Shown: positions 42,301 to 56,772, counted from the first letter of the stretch. The stretch: DNA of 64,000 nt from Symsagittifera roscoffensis (GCF_963678635.1 NC_087067.1:55178456-55242455), one strand, 5' to 3'. Notes: generated by a model not told the origin, from the letters alone. Program-made: numbers and translations.

Positions 42301-43044
42301 TAAAGTACCCTGTCTCCCCCTCAGCATGATGTTGATAGCATTCTACATATCACACACACAAACTACAAAAGGACAATCATGATCAGAAAAGACATATTCA
42401 AATTTTATACAAAATTTTTACTTCCCAAATGCACCAATTTGGATTAAAGTTCTTTGCAACGATTGCATAATAAGTCAATTAAATAAACCTTACCCAAATC
42501 AAAAACAAATAGCACCAAAACAAGACTTTAAAGGACAACGTCTATATTTTTTAATCATAGAATTTCAGTTGACACAAAAGGACCAATTTCATATATAATG
42601 GTCATTGTTGATGCATTTACACACTACGTAGCACTCAACCCAGTACCACATTGTAATGCTTATTACGCATACACAACACACTACGAACATTGGATAGCTA
42701 AATTCGGATTACCCGAAATATTAGTTACCGATAATGGCACAGAATTTATAAACAATGAAATCATCACAATATGCCACCTGAATAACATCAAACATAAACC
42801 ACGTACATCTCATGCACCATGGACAAATGGATTAGTTGAAGGTATGAACCGCCGTTCACTACAAGAATATCTTCGATGTATCGTAAATGAAAATGATACA
42901 AGATACACTGAATGGTCAGCAGATGTAAAATTATTTCCCTTATCTTATATTTCACAAATTACAACAACCTTAGGAATGCCACCATACGAAATAGTTTTTA
43001 ATCAAAAGCAAAGCCACGAAAATCAGTTATGTTCACAGCAAATG
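39326..43044 (+). pseudogene. pol: pol pseudogene (unit 1), truncated in integrase
   Basis: Aligns with pol of element 1 from after the protease DSGA to mid-integrase. Premature stops include TAG for the Trp of CNWPIEP (near 40573) and TAG near 40676. RT YLDD survives, but the RNase H Asp of CDASNF is gone (CIVLNF). A deletion after DTKGPIS shortens integrase. It ends abruptly at 43044 where LTR sequence begins. Confidence 0.9.
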
Positions 43045-43203
43045 TTAAACACCCTGAGACTAGTAGATATAAGAGTAAGATTAGGATCGGTATAAGACTA
43101 AGGAGTTGCATGAATCTATCCGGCCGAAAATAAGATAGCGTGACGAGCAGGCGGTGTACCCTATCCGAAATTACTCTATGAGTTACACATCGGTCCTAAC
43201 TCA
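43045..43203 (+). repeat. LTR fragment at the internal duplication junction
   Basis: Begins TTAAACACCCTGAG and ends GGTCCTAACTCA, matching the 3' half of the 5' LTR (37121-37279), including its private variants (GTATAAGACTAAGGAG, GCAGGCGG, GTTACACATCGG), rather than the 3' LTR. This identifies it as part of the duplicated unit, not a separate insertion end. Confidence 0.9.
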
Positions 43204-43299
43204 TCTGGTGCCACCATAAGTCTCGAATAAGACCTTAAAAAACCAATTAGCTTAAGAACTAACAAAATAGATTAGAAATAGACAAAAAACATTTCCGAA

Positions 43300-43572
43300 A
43301 TGTTACATGATAACAATTTAATTGAAATGTCTCTACGACTCAATAGATCAGAGCCGCTATTCCGTACAATACTAGAACTACTAGGTATTGGAAGAAGACC
43401 TCGGACGAAAGACGATCTAAGACTCCGAAGAAACTTACCATTAATTTTTATGGTCGTACGGCGAGAGCCAGAACAAACTTTTATAATTAGAATTTTACTA
43501 GCAATGAATTTAGATTTTCATTTGCAAACAAAAAACCTTGAAGACAAATCTTCAATGACACATCTTCAATGA
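43300..43572 (+). CDS. Leader ORF homologue, element 2 unit 2 (90 aa)
   Basis: Nearly identical to the unit 1 copy with a few replacements (Pro/Leu in LPGIG, Ser/Ile, Phe/Ile). Open reading frame preserved. As a duplicate in a dead element it may simply have not yet decayed. Confidence 0.5.
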   Translation: MLHDNNLIEMSLRLNRSEPLFRTILELLGIGRRPRTKDDLRLRRNLPLIFMVVRREPEQTFIIRILLAMNLDFHLQTKNLEDKSSMTHLQ

Positions 43573-44522
43573 TAATTTCAGGCGCTATACAAAATTTACT
43601 ATTGTACAATAACGATTGATCAAAACATCTCAAATCGTTTTCTCCAAATCTGCAGTATAATTCAAAAAGATATCTGAAAAATAATTTATTCAAAGGAAAA
43701 TAAAAATTAGTTAACTGATCATAGATTATTTATAAAAATAAATCATCGTGTCATCTCAGCTTTATCACCTAAACATAATACCAATCATAAAACTACTAAC
43801 ATCGTTAAAAACTAAACTTTTCTATCAAAGAAAATCTAAAATTATTTTAAAAGGCTTATCCTAAATTTAATCTATTATTCACTTAAATTTCTCTACACCT
43901 TAAATACAGATCATCAAGGCTTTCCTTGGATCTCTTTAACGTTCTAACTTAAATCATTTATACCACTAAAATTAATACCTGATCATCAAGGCTTCTCCTT
44001 GGATCAAATAGAACAAATTTGTTCTCCCCCACCCTATTAATAAAGTGTCTAACGACCTCAAACGTCGATTCACTATCCAAGCCTTTCAAAGACCCAGGAC
44101 TAATAGAATTTTTTCAAACCACTCTAACCATTCTAACTAGGCTAATCAGTGAAGAACTTCGGTTACTCATCCTTCACTTGACCCCCCTCTTACCTGACCC
44201 AGGCTAATTCTTAAATCTTAGTAAGTTTAAAATAGTATCTAACGAACTACTTGCGTTCTAATTATACCTGAACCCTGTAGATCGACTTACTGTTCTCCAA
44301 CCCTTGAACACAATCACTACCCCTAAGTAACATTAAATAAATTATTACCTTAACTTAGAATAGTCACGAGAAAGTAACAGTCATTCTCCGGAATCGATAT
44401 ACTTTTCTCTCCAACCCTGAATAAAAAGACCCAAGTTAGGCTAACCAAAAAATCATAAGGACTAACAGTCTAGGATTTTATATTCACTAATAAAAACCTT
44501 GCATTCTTCATCCTAAACCTTA

Positions 44523-44972
44523 TGTCACTGAACAATTTAGGAATTAAACAAACAACCGTATTACACAATTGCGAAATAAATATCGAAAAATAGGATCTCG
44601 TGATCACACCACACAAACAAACAATTGGATTTATTCGAACAAAACGACCAACAAAAAAAAAGAAAAATTATAGGCAAACAAAGACAACTTTGCGTTTCTT
44701 CGCTTTGAAAATTTTTCACGTATGTCTCCGAATCAGAAGTCAGTAATTTAGATGCACTTTGCAAACTAAGAGAAACAGTAAATAAAAACTACCCAAATCA
44801 CGACCAATTATATTTTTCCCATTCAAAAGCCACATCACATTCATCAAAACAAGGAAAAAGAAGAATAAAAAAGATATACAGAATTAAACCAGTACGTTTA
44901 TATAATTGGAATCAACCAATCAGACGCATTGAACACTACGCACTGACAGTTATAAAACGAGAAAATGAGCCA
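44523..44972 (+). pseudogene. Relic of the basic ORF (unit 2)
   Basis: Same stop (AAATAGGATCTC) and frameshifts as the unit 1 copy, confirming that these lesions precede the duplication. Confidence 0.7.
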
Positions 44973-45245
44973 AATCCCAAGTGATGAAAGTCCAGACAAA
45001 AACTCTGTTTTCCCTTTTATGATATATTCAATCACTGAATATAGAGGACAAAGACAATTCTGTACAAATTTAATTGCAAATGTACTCGAACAAGGAATTA
45101 GCCCATGTAAAGCAGAAATCCCAGAAGCTAAAATCAAAAGACAAATTGTCGATCATTATTTAAAAGGAATATGTAACCTAACACAACCATATGGAATCTA
45201 CACCATAGAATTCAGCGCAGAAATTCAATATCATAGCCAGCAAAT
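44965..45245 (+). pseudogene. gag: Truncated gag remnant (unit 2)
   Basis: Same N-terminal Gag fragment and the same deletion junction as unit 1, with a few substitutions. Confidence 0.8.
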
Positions 45246-48200
45246 TAGCAACAGCACAAGGCTCAACATTGGTAAATTATGGAAAAATGTAACTTTTCCT
45301 AGTTCCCACGAGAACAATGAAACAACACAAAATCTTAAACAAACCATTTAAACAAACATTCCACATAACAGATATAAAACACAATATCATTGGCATACCA
45401 TTTATAACTAAGTATATTCCCACAATAAATATTTTAAATAGTAAACTTCATATCAAAGACAAGTACACGAGAATAAAAAATTAAAAATTTCAAAGATTAG
45501 ACAAACAACCACCATTTTTCTCTAAACTCTATCCTATATACAATCAGCAACAAAAAAACTGAAACCACTATCGGGAAATGTATATAACTTTTCAATCAAA
45601 CAAGCTCACCAATATGATTAAAATCAAAACAAACAACAACTTTTTATGTCAGACCTCGAATTCAAACCCATCCATAAATTTTTCAGAATAACAATTTCAT
45701 CCATAAAATATATGAAAAACTCAAACTCGGACATTATTTCAATACAAGCATATCATAATTCACCATACCAGATAACAATACCTCTAGGACTCTTAGGATA
45801 CTGTGAAACAAATGCTACAACTTCACCCACAAACGAAAGAGCATATCGATTCAATAATTTTTTACAATTACTAGATACATGTCGATCAACAATTCTTGAT
45901 GAAGAGTTATCAATAAACAACATAATAAGCAATGAAAAAAAACACGTTTAAAATATCGCATTATACAGAAGAACAGCAAAAATTTCTAACAATGTTTATT
46001 TTTCAACATTCTCAAATAACACAAAACGAATTCAACAAATTAGCCAAACTGTTACTAAAAAATCCAAAAGTTTATGCAACATCAAAATTTGATGTCGGAA
46101 AAACTAGTTCACCACCACATTTACCTTTAAAACTTGACGCAATTTTCAAAAAACAAAGATCAAGCAAAGTACCAATACGACTTGACATTTTAGAACATTA
46201 AAGAATTATATCTCCAGTCAATAAAGAAGAACAACCAGAAGGTAACACCTTTATTAACCCAGTTATCTTTTTTGCTAAAGGAGAATAACTAAAAATTGTT
46301 CTAGACGTTAGATATCTCAATTCCCTAATTGACGAATCTAAATGTAATTAGCCCATAGAACCAATTCAGGTAATTTTATCAAAAAACATGGTAAATATTT
46401 TACCACCGCAGACATGAATAGTGCATACAATCAAATACCAATAGATGAACAATAGCGACGTTTAACACAATCTGTTATTGGAAATCAACATTACGAATTC
46501 AACAGATTATTCTATGGAATATCCATAGGACCAGCAGCTTTTTCAGCTTTTATGAGTAAAAATCTTTAGACCACTTATACTCAAGAAAAATGCAATCACA
46601 TACTTAGACGATGTTTTTATGCAATCACAAACTAAAGATGAAATGTTTTTAATTTTGGAACAGTATCATCAAATACTCAAAAAAGAAAACATGAAAGCAG
46701 TCCCAGATAAATCACATTTTTTTCTAACACGTGTAAAATGTCATGGACATTTTATTAAAAGAAACACTATAACTCCATTAAAATCACGCATAGACCCAAT
46801 TCAAAAACTTCACCCACCCACGAATAAAAAGAAAATCCAAGAATTCCTTGGAAAGTTAAATTTCTTAAGTAAATATGTATACAAAATGCAATTATGTTTA
46901 AGACCTTTCTATAACATCCTAAGACAGCAAAACAGCTTTGAATGGACTACTGAACATCAAACACGATTTGACGAAATTAAAAAATTGCTAACAGAACAAA
47001 CATTAAATACAATGCCAGATCCAAATCAACCATTCTCTGCAATGTGCATTGTTTTGAATTTTGGCATCGGCGCAGCATTACTACAATCACACAGTGGAAC
47101 AAATAAGATGAACCTAATATCAGCAAATTCTCGCTTATTTACACAAGCCGAACTACGAGTCTCTACTCTCATGAGAGAATGCACAGGTATAATATACACA
47201 CTTACAGAATTTGAATTTCTGATACGCGGATCAAAACATCCAACAATTCTTTTTACAGATCAGAAACCGATTATATTTTTTTTAAACAAAAATCGAACCC
47301 AAACCATCGAGTTTACAGATTTCAAATAATTTTAATGAAATATCCAAACGTACATATAGTTTGGTCAGCAGGAAAAAATCTTGCATTACCAGATACACTA
47401 AGTAGAATTACACCCCTTGAATTACTCACACGAAAAACTACAGTTGAAATACCACAAAAGATCAAATTTTATCTTGCAAAAAACAAAACATCAACACGAC
47501 TAGAAGGTAAATACGCAGTAAAAACAGATTTAGATCAATCACAGATAAACAATTTACAATTTTTGCCAGTCTATTTAAATGGTCAAAACAATCACTATGA
47601 AGTCGATTTATTAGGTACATCCACATTCAAACCAATCCCATATTCACAATAGATAAAAAATAATACTCAACAAAAGACAATAAAGCACCAGCCACACAAA
47701 AAATATCCCTCCCATTAATAGAAAAAGAAAATCTAACTGACATTATAAATTATTCAGGACCACCGACAACTGATTTAATATACACAGTAAATCAAGTTTT
47801 TAACCTTCATGACCCACTTGACACATTTCCCCTATCAAAAAAAGAAATCGAAATTATTTTTTTATCACCAACAGAAAAAATTACACTTCAATTAATACAA
47901 AAAAAACCAAAATTTTGACCCTATTATTAGACAACTTAAATCATGGCACAAATAAAAAACAAAGCCAGCAAAAGCTGATCCAACGATATTAGAAAACAAA
48001 ACACTCCTCCGGTTTTTTAGAAAATTCAATAATACTACTATAAATGAAAATACAGATCTTTTAGAATATAATACATCCGATTCTAAAGTACCCTGTCTCC
48101 CCCTCAGCATGATGTTCATAGCATTCTACATATCACACACCTGAACAAACTACAAAAAGACAATCAGGATCAGAAAAGACATATTCAACTTTTATACAAA

Positions 48201-49620
48201 ATTTTTACTTCCCAAATGCACCAATTTGGATTAAAGTTCTATGCAACGATTGCATAATATGTCAATTAAAAAAACATTACCCAAATCAAAAACAAATAGC
48301 ACCAAAACAAGACTTTAAAGGACAAAGTCTATATTTTTAATCATAGAATTTCAGTTGACACAAAAGGACCAATTTCATATATAATGGTCATTGTTGATGC
48401 ATTTACACACTATGTAGCACTCAACCCAGTACCACATTGTAAAGCTTATTACGCATACACAACACACTACGAACATTGGATAGCTAAATTCGGATTACCC
48501 GAAATATTAGTTACCGATAATGGCACAGAATTTATAAACAATGAAATCATCACATTATGCCACCTGATTAACATCAAACATAAACCACGTACATCTCATG
48601 CACCATGGACAAATGGATTAGTTGAAGGTATGAACCGCCGTTCACTACAAGAATATCTTCGATGTATCGTAAATGAAAATGATACAAGATACACTGAATG
48701 GTCAGCAGACGTAAAGTTATTTGCCTTATCTTATATTTCACAAATTACAACAACCTTAGGAATGCCACCATACGAAATAGTTTTTAATCAAAAGCAAAGG
48801 CACGAAAACCAATTATGTTCACAGCAAATGCACAAAAAAATACACAAGGATATTGTCAACCAAACAAAGATTCAATTTCTTATAATCTACCATTACATAC
48901 TCATGATGAAGTCCACTTTCATCATCCACAAATTTTGAAATTAGCTTCCGCTACACATACAGAATGAATAGTAAATAGAGTTAAAAAACACAATGAATTA
49001 TACCAAAAAGTAACAAAAAAATTGTTACAAAGGCAAAACATAAACAACCAAATTAATTCACGCTTCATGCCAGCCACCGATTTAAAAATTGGAACATTTG
49101 TTTTAATACCCAATTTTAATACACAAAAAGGAATATCCAAAAAACTACAACCACTTCGAAAAGGACCATATCAAATAACTGATAAACCCACTGAAGTAAC
49201 ATACAAACTTACTGACTCCAGCAAAAAAGAAATCATTCAACACCGTAACAACCTTCTACCTCATTATCCAAAAGAATACGCACTCAGCAAAATCACTCAA
49301 TTAAACTCTTTTACAGGCTTACAAATCGTTCAAAACCATTCACAAATAGAACAAAATCAAAATGTTAATACAACAAAAAGTAAAAATACAATTCAACAGC
49401 AAAAAGTAGACCCTCAAAAATCCAACACACCAGAACTAAAAAAAATCAAAAACAAAGAAAAAATCGAAAACTAACAGAAAAGATCTTACCACAGGATCAA
49501 CAACAAAAATCCGAACATAGAGAATCATCACGTCTTAGAAGTCAACCACGAAAAAACTATAAAACATTCATTCGACAGTCCAAAATATTTAAGAATATTG
49601 AATTTCAGAAACAATTTTAA
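45246..49620 (+). pseudogene. pol: pol pseudogene (unit 2), reaching the C-terminus
   Basis: Shares stops with unit 1 (TAG near 46349 and 46453) and the lost RNase H Asp, and adds its own frameshifts (for example after FMSKN near 46560 and around 47285). Integrase keeps DTKGPIS, TDNGTEF and LVEGMN, and the GPY/F-like tail (RKGPYQI, HRNNLLPHYP) is readable. Not translatable as a whole. Confidence 0.9.
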
Positions 49621-49656
49621 CTTAGATTACCGTAAACATTCTTTTTAAATTACTTT

Positions 49657-50716
49657 AAACTTTCAAATCTTTGTTAAAACATGCTGAAAACAACGTCAAT
49701 TAAATTTAGTTCAAATTCAACCAATCGAAATCATTCAATTTGCCACCTTTTTATCTCTAACACAAACTTATTTAGCCGATAAATTTCATTTAATAAAATT
49801 GAACAATTTTTTGTTGCCCAAAATTTCATTCTTCTAAACTTCGTCACTTTTTGAGCTCAAAATTGCAGTTCAGCCAAAGCGCTATAACTTTTACACCACT
49901 GGTCCGATTGGACTGAGCTTTCTACACCAACTAGCCCTCACACAGAGCTCTCTACGCTAAAATTGAAAGTTAGCTGTGCGAGCACTCCTTCATGCCTAAA
50001 CAGCTGTTTTTCTGCAATTTCGAGCTGAAAAATCGAATTACAGAGTTTACAGCTTGGGTCATAACTTTTGAACCACTGGTCGCACAGCTCCCATCTTTTT
50101 CATGCAGCTGACCATCAAGCATATCTAACTTCGCTAAAATTGAAAGTGAGCTGTGCGAGCACTCCTTTAAGCTCAAACAAGCGTTTTAGAGCCCTGAGAC
50201 CCCCATTTTTCAGCTCAAAATAGGGGTCTTCCGCTTCGATCAGTCGCTCCTGCAGCTCAACCAAGGGTCGCGCAAGCTCATCTAAGGTGGTTCTAAGACC
50301 TATTTTTCACGAGGAAGCGAATGGGCCTATCCCGGAAGCTCTACGAGCAAGCTTTGTTAACTTTCAAGCCAACTGAAGCAACTTCGTCAGTTTTGGACCT
50401 CATTTTGAGCTTGTTTACGGCTCGGGTCATAACTTTTGAACCACTGGTCGCACAGCTCCCATCTTTTTCATGCAGCTGACTATCAAGCATATCTAACTTC
50501 GCTAAAATTGAAAGTGAGCTGTGCGAGCACTCCTTCAAGCTCAAACAAGCGTTTTAGAGCCCTGAGACCCCCTGAGACCCCCATAAACTTTCAAATCTTT
50601 GTTAAAACATGCTGAAAACAACGTCAATTAAATTTAGTTCAAATTCAACCAATCGAAATCATTCAATTTGCCACCTTTTTATCTCTAACACAAACTTATT
50701 TAGCCGATAAATTTCA
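49657..50716 (+). repeat. 0.8-kb insertion flanked by a 132-bp direct duplication
   Basis: The 132-bp segment starting AAACTTTCAAATCTTTGTTA occurs at 49657-49788 and again at 50585-50716. Between the copies is sequence absent from element 1 (49789-50584). The insert contains its own direct repeat of about 147 bp (50056-50204, 50424-50570). The long flanking duplication argues for segmental duplication or gene conversion rather than ordinary transposition. Confidence 0.8.
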
Positions 50717-51422
50717 ATCTCCAGGAATATCTATAACTATAACTTTCCAACCTCCAGGTCAAAAGTAAGTAACTTGCAAAAACTTGACAACTAAAATAAA
50801 CAGTACTTCAATATTACAACCCTCCCCTATGAAATTATGCAAAAATCAACAATATTTTCCCAACTCAGATCTCAAAAGTCCCTCAACTAAAAATGGCAAA
50901 TTAGCCTAAAGTAAAACAGACCAGTGATCATTTGGCTTAAAGTACAAATATTTCAAAGATACCCCCTTTTACCCAAAAAATAAAAACAAAACCATGAAGA
51001 CCTCCCGAATACCATCAAAATACACCCTCAACATTTTTCACAAAACTCAACCCACTTGTCAAAAAATCAATAAATAATCCGACCACACTTGAATTTTGCC
51101 TCAAAACTTTAAAAATTATTCGACGAAACAAATCTTTTTTAAATGCTTTTCTCCATAACAGTTGATCATATAAAACAAAAATTTCTGAACCTCTCCACAA
51201 AACTTTTCACTACATTACACTTTTTCCCATTTTTAGTCGAAAAGGTATTTTTCTTCTATTCAAAATTTTTCTCACAATTTCAATATACCTAATCATGACA
51301 ATGTTCAATGCACAAAAAAGGCAATAGTCACATTTGTCTTAGCAACTATTCTTTTAATACTTTTCATTGAAGAATATTTTAATAAATCTAAATTTTCCCA
51401 ATAAAATTAAACACTCAATTAA
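50717..51422 (+). pseudogene. Relics of the post-pol spacer and small membrane ORFs
   Basis: Aligns with 17980-18831 of element 1. The 76-aa hydrophobic ORF is not maintained. The distal half of the 62-aa ORF is (KKAIVTFVLATILLILFIEE), ending at TAA 51402-51404. Confidence 0.6.
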
Positions 51423-52372
51423 TTTTTCAAAATTGCTAATCAACCACCACCACACCAGCCCCCGCCAACAACATCCCAAGAAAGTCGAACAACAACTACA
51501 TCCACAACCACCAACAATCCCACACCATCAACTCGAATCTCCTTTCAAGACAACCCATACACTTTTGAAGAACGACACGCACAATTATCTGAACCCTTAG
51601 AACCAGTAAATCGCCAAGCATCTTTAAGTGAACCAACATATAAAGTACATTATCAGAAACTCCCATCCTTCTTTCACAACAAAGCATCTCAAATATTCCA
51701 TCAGACTATTTGGGTTCAACTCAAACATCACAAGAAATTCGAGAAAATCCTTTTAACCCTTGAAAAACCACCGAACGACCACCATATTGGGTAACACACT
51801 CATTCACTCAAGGTGAACTGATTATAGTAAACGAGACAATAGATATTTTATCTGATACAACATTATCAACCTTGCCAGAAACACCTTTCATTCCATCAAC
51901 ACCTTTAATAAGTCAAATATCACCAACACCTTTTCCCCTAAATTTTCCTACAAATCTTGACGCAAGATAACAAGAACAATCATCTAGTATTAACCCCCTA
52001 CGATTAGTTTGGAACACATTTGTAGCACCTCCACATTTATTTGGTCAACATCAAGAAAATAGTAGACTCCACAACTGGGCATTAAATAGACTACAATATA
52101 GACAAGATATCCACAAAGATATTCAAGAACATAACTTCCAATTACTTCAACAAAATAGTCTCACAATAAAATTCGAAATTACACTAATGCTAAATAACAA
52201 TGTTCAACACCCTTATCCATTGGCTCCGCCAAATATAACAGCTCAATCTTTACCTCCCCCAATTATAACTACTGAAGTATTATATAAATACGATAGATAT
52301 ACTAAAAAGACAATTGGATATATAACTTTTTATAACCCATATTCAGGATTATCATACACAAGTATATTCTAA
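51423..52372 (+). pseudogene. Relic of the startless ORF in element 2
   Basis: Opens directly after a TAA, as in element 1, and again begins without a start codon. RISFQDNPYTFEERHA and LSEPLEPV are preserved with silent changes around them. A deletion of over 200 bp after LSEPTYK, a frameshift and an internal stop (AGATAACAAG) disable it. Confidence 0.75.
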
Positions 52373-54991
52373 AAATATTCAAATTTCAACACCTTCTTTT
52401 TCCAATTTTTTCCGAACAAAGTCAAAATCCAACCCTCGCACAGGACCTCAAGAATTGCTAGTAACACTCTATGATTGTGAAGAAAACGAACAAAAAACAC
52501 TACACAAATATGCTATAAATCAAGTCACACAATGTGAAACCGAACCACAAGCTATAGAAACAACAAATATAATAGCCATAATATACTCAAAAGCCCGATC
52601 AACAACATTAACAGGATACAAACTTACAGCAACATTTTCCGAAAAGAAAGTACATTGCTCACAAGTCTCAAACGGAAATAAAAACCAACTAGACCACGAA
52701 TCTTTCTATCAAAGTAATATAGAAAGATTGCTATATCTTAGCCCTCAAGACTGTTGAAACGAACTGAGTCGATTAAACTTAACACAAAACGAAGGAAAAA
52801 ATAGAAAACTTGTAAGTTTTCAAATTTTCCCACTCTTAGCACATCAAGCAGAACTGGAAAAACAACACGGTCACATAAGACTAGACAAAAATTTCCCCCT
52901 TCATGGAACACACGGAAGGTTAACATACGGTTTACATGATAAACACTGGATATCACATATAGGTATAAGCAATCCCTCCAATTGCAAAGCAGACACAAAA
53001 AATAAAGGATATCAGGAAATAATGTTTTTTGACTGGAAAATACAATTTGAAAAAGTACAACTTACACGAGATTTAAAAGACGAAACAATTCTTTAGCAAG
53101 GCATTCGACTCCCCGGCAAAAATGACCGAGGAGGATATTGCGATCCTACAACACGGACCCAAGCAACCATTGTATAGTTTCCTGAAGAAACCTGCACAGT
53201 TTTTCAAGTAGCAAGGATACACGCTAGAATGATTATTTTTCACCACAAATATTTTTTTGAATCAATCCAATCCCATTTGAAGAAGTCAATCCCGATAAAA
53301 TTAGAAATAGAAACAACAAATTTAGGAACCTTCGCAATATAGAAAAAAAACTAAAACGATTTCAAATATACCCAGACACAGAACTAGCATGTAAATACAA
53401 AAATCAATTTACATAACACAATATTCAGAAATTCTTGTCAAATACGAACACGGTTTCGACTTGAATACAGGTTATCTAATTGTAGACCTTATGGCCACAT
53501 CTCATTCACTTACCGACGGAAACCCTTATGTTTCAGTAAAATTTCAGAAAAAAAACATAAGGACAAATAGGTGGAAAATTAAAACCACAAGACGCAGAAA
53601 ATACACGGTTACAAGAACTATCACTTATGAATCGTATATATTTTGGCGCAATTCATTATGATATACATTTAGATATGAAACTAGATTACACGATAAGCAG
53701 AGTTTTTCAAGAAATGTCACTCTCAGAATTAGAAACACTACATCAGCTATGTGAACTAGAAAGAACCCAGATTTTACAGTCACTAGCACTAGCAGTTCTC
53801 AAAATACCATATGCAGGATATTTGTTATCCGGAAAGAGATCAAATTTTATTTATTATGAAGGAAACATTTTATGGTATTACACTTGTACCAAAAAAGTAT
53901 CACCTTAATACGTTTTTGAAGATAAAAGATGTTATAAAAGAATCCCTATATTCTACAAAAATAAAGTATATTTTGTTGATACACTCTCAAGACGAACATA
54001 TTTTTGGGACACAGCAGTACGATGTCGATCAGAAAACAGCCACAACGTTGTACAATTGAATCCCGACGAAGATAAATATTATCTATTAACACCATACCCA
54101 ACATTAATGCCACCATTAAAAAAGTTCTCACCTGAGAGCATTCGAGCTATAGCCCGCAATCCAAAAAATCGATTTACAACGGATAGGCATCTATTCAAAA
54201 TCAGACATACAACATCACATACATACAAAACAATTTCAAGAACTACTTACGAAAATGGACACAATACAACGACAATCCATAGATCAAAACTTACGAAAAC
54301 TTGCAGAAACAGCAGGATTTTCAGATATTTACGCACAAGATTACAGCGGATGTTTTAAAGACATGAAAGATTACATTTATTTAAATGGTGAAAAAAATTG
54401 ACCATAAAATTTATCACCAATCACTATTTTTACTTTTACCAATGAAATTTTAGCCTTTCTAGGATGGCCATACTACATCTTAGAAAGATTGACTATATTA
54501 TACGCTATGTTTAACTTTATTGGATTTCTTTTCTCATTACTAAAAGGAATCTATAACACATGCGCAATACATACACAAGTGAACCAACAAGCAAGCGTAG
54601 CACGCATATTATTTGCAGGATTTTTTGGAATATTTTCATGATCAAGAAACAAAGTCCTCTTAGATGCACAAATTAGGGAATATAATACAAACTATCAACA
54701 AATCCCAACACATACGACGAATCAAATAATCATACTAACACAAATGCGTTACCCACAGCACCACATTTACCAAGCCTCCAATTTAACCTTCCGTTATCAT
54801 TAGTCTCACAAAATTTTAGGAACTAAGCAATCACAAACCCCCCAAACTGAAGACCGAGTCACATACAAAGCCCCATCCAACATATAGTGACTCCACACCC
54901 CACAATTGACAATACATACGAACAAATCATTGAACAGCCCCATACCACTACTTTTCAGTTTCAAAATAATCATTTTTTTAGCCCACGATGA
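52361..54991 (+). pseudogene. env: env pseudogene of element 2
   Basis: The start codon is lost (ATG of element 1 is AAG here). Several stops (near 52755, 53096, 53177 and 54397) and frameshifts follow. Conserved stretches include YDCEENEQKTLHKYAINQV, QEMSLSELETLHQLCELERT and the membrane region (YAMFNFIGFLFSLLKGIYNT). Confidence 0.85.
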
Positions 54992-56772
54992 GCAGACAAG
55001 TTGGATCACTCCATCGATCAAACTCCCACCCTGTCAACCTCCAAAATCCAATCCCTATTGTCCCAGTTTTTGCTTTTCCGCCACCTGACTCACTACAAAT
55101 TAATACATCATCAGGAATGAATTCTGACACTAACTCAGATATCACAGTTTATTCAACAATTTCTTAATTCAATGATTCTGATATAGAAACTCCCGATGAG
55201 TTCGCAGATTCTGAACCATCCCCTTCTACTCATACCCAGACCAGCTCAACAACCTGCTCAAAACCTCCCTTCCGACCTATCCAACCCCAAATTCAACATA
55301 CATCTCCCTACACTCCTTCTCAAGTAACCCCAACCTACTCCCGATTCAATAATGAACGCTCCACCAACAACTCCCCAGATAATATTCAAATTTCCGAAGT
55401 ACTAGATAGTTTTACAACACTTCAACAACAATTGCTATCTCCCTGCACTCTAATTATTCACCAATTATCATCAACAATAACATCATCAAATCCACCAACA
55501 CCTACACCAATTTCAGATTATACTCCATGATTAGCTCATTCATCCACATCAACAGAAACATCCAGGAGTACTAATCATGCTTATCGAACCTTTAAACAAA
55601 AATTCCCAAGTCACCCAGTCCATTCAAACCCGGAACCGCCCGAGAATATATCAACCATCCAGACCACACCAATACTACGAATTTTCTTCAAATAACCCTA
55701 CCTTTATTTCCCCAATATACACTAAATCAATACGACCCCAACCCTGAACCACGTCACTTTGTAGATGAACGTATATTAATACCTACACTTCATTGGACAG
55801 CTTATTATAGTTTTACTAACCCCCTTACGCTACCACTCTATATCACTACTATAGATATTGAAAGAAATAAGGACGAATTTTTCAGATTAACCACAGCACT
55901 CACTCCCCGACAATTTACAAATGCAGGATATAAAAAATTACTAAGAACATTCACTGCAGCCCGAACTAACGATTTTTTGATTGAATATTATGATCATAAC
56001 ATCATTAGATCTAATCAAGACCAGTTTCTTGACGACGATCAGTTAGCTAACCCACAAATCACATAGAAATTTTTCATAAAAACACCTTACTTAATCATAA
56101 TTAACATCTTAGATAAAAAGCATGATCACATTATTTTAGAAGCACTCTCAGATATTCAAGCATACGAATCATTTCACGAAAAATTTCAAACATTTTCACT
56201 AACTAAAGAACGTGATTTGCACTGTTCACACGACATCATGTTACGAAGTAAATAAACGCACACCTACACTTACTATCGATTTATTCAAAATCATTTTCAT
56301 TTGCACACATCATCGCGACAACCTCATCACAGTTATCAGTTTATCAATTCTAAAAACACATCAATATTTTTCCTAAACTTCACGTATTGTATTAAAAATA
56401 CTAACCATCAAGGCATCCTCCGCAATTACGACCCGATCACCCAGATGTATAAACTTTGTCCCCTCATCAAGACTTTCAACGACGAAGAAGCCCGTCCCTT
56501 AATAGTCCCGCATGAATTTATGCAACCAAAGAAGTACCCATTTTAGAATTCATCCATAACACTAAATACAATCATAAAGTTGACGATCTAATCCAAAACA
56601 CACCTCATGGATTTGCAGTAGGCACCGATGAACTAAAAACCATCAAAGCACTTCAATTGCTTCGGCCACTGATGCAAACTAAAAATATCATACGCATACT
56701 AGCAAAATTACTAACTACATCAGACGCTATTCACGATGTTTTCCCTCGCGGCTTTTTCCCCGACGACTACAG
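54988..56772 (+). pseudogene. Pseudogene of the 601-aa ORF in element 2
   Basis: The ATGA overlap with env is still visible at 54988. The Ser/Pro-rich N-terminus is heavily changed, with stops. The C-terminal domain is better preserved (NYDPITQMYKLCP, RILAKLLTTSD, GFFPDD). At its end GACGACTACAG runs directly into the conserved intron donor, whereas element 1 has a TAA just before it. Confidence 0.8.

Larger units (their letters stand above)
37121..43044 (+). repeat. Tandem duplication unit 1 of element 2 (about 5.9 kb)
   Basis: It runs from TTAAACACCCTGAG inside the LTR to the middle of integrase (GTTCACAGCAAATG). Unit 2 follows directly. Unit 1 is longer by about 140 bp, mainly from a local expansion of an AAATTCTATCCTAA-like word at 39615-39700. 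Confidence 0.85.
43045..48830 (+). repeat. Tandem duplication unit 2 of element 2
   Basis: Second copy of 37121-43044, a few percent diverged by eye. It shares the gag deletion and most stops with unit 1, then continues without a break into the rest of integrase and the 3' ORF relics. Confidence 0.85.

Noticed and set aside
43045-43203. Internal LTR fragment read as the boundary between two separate insertions
   Set aside because: The fragment matches variants of the 5' LTR, starts in mid-LTR, has no target duplication, and CACT brackets the whole region. A tandem duplication explains it better.
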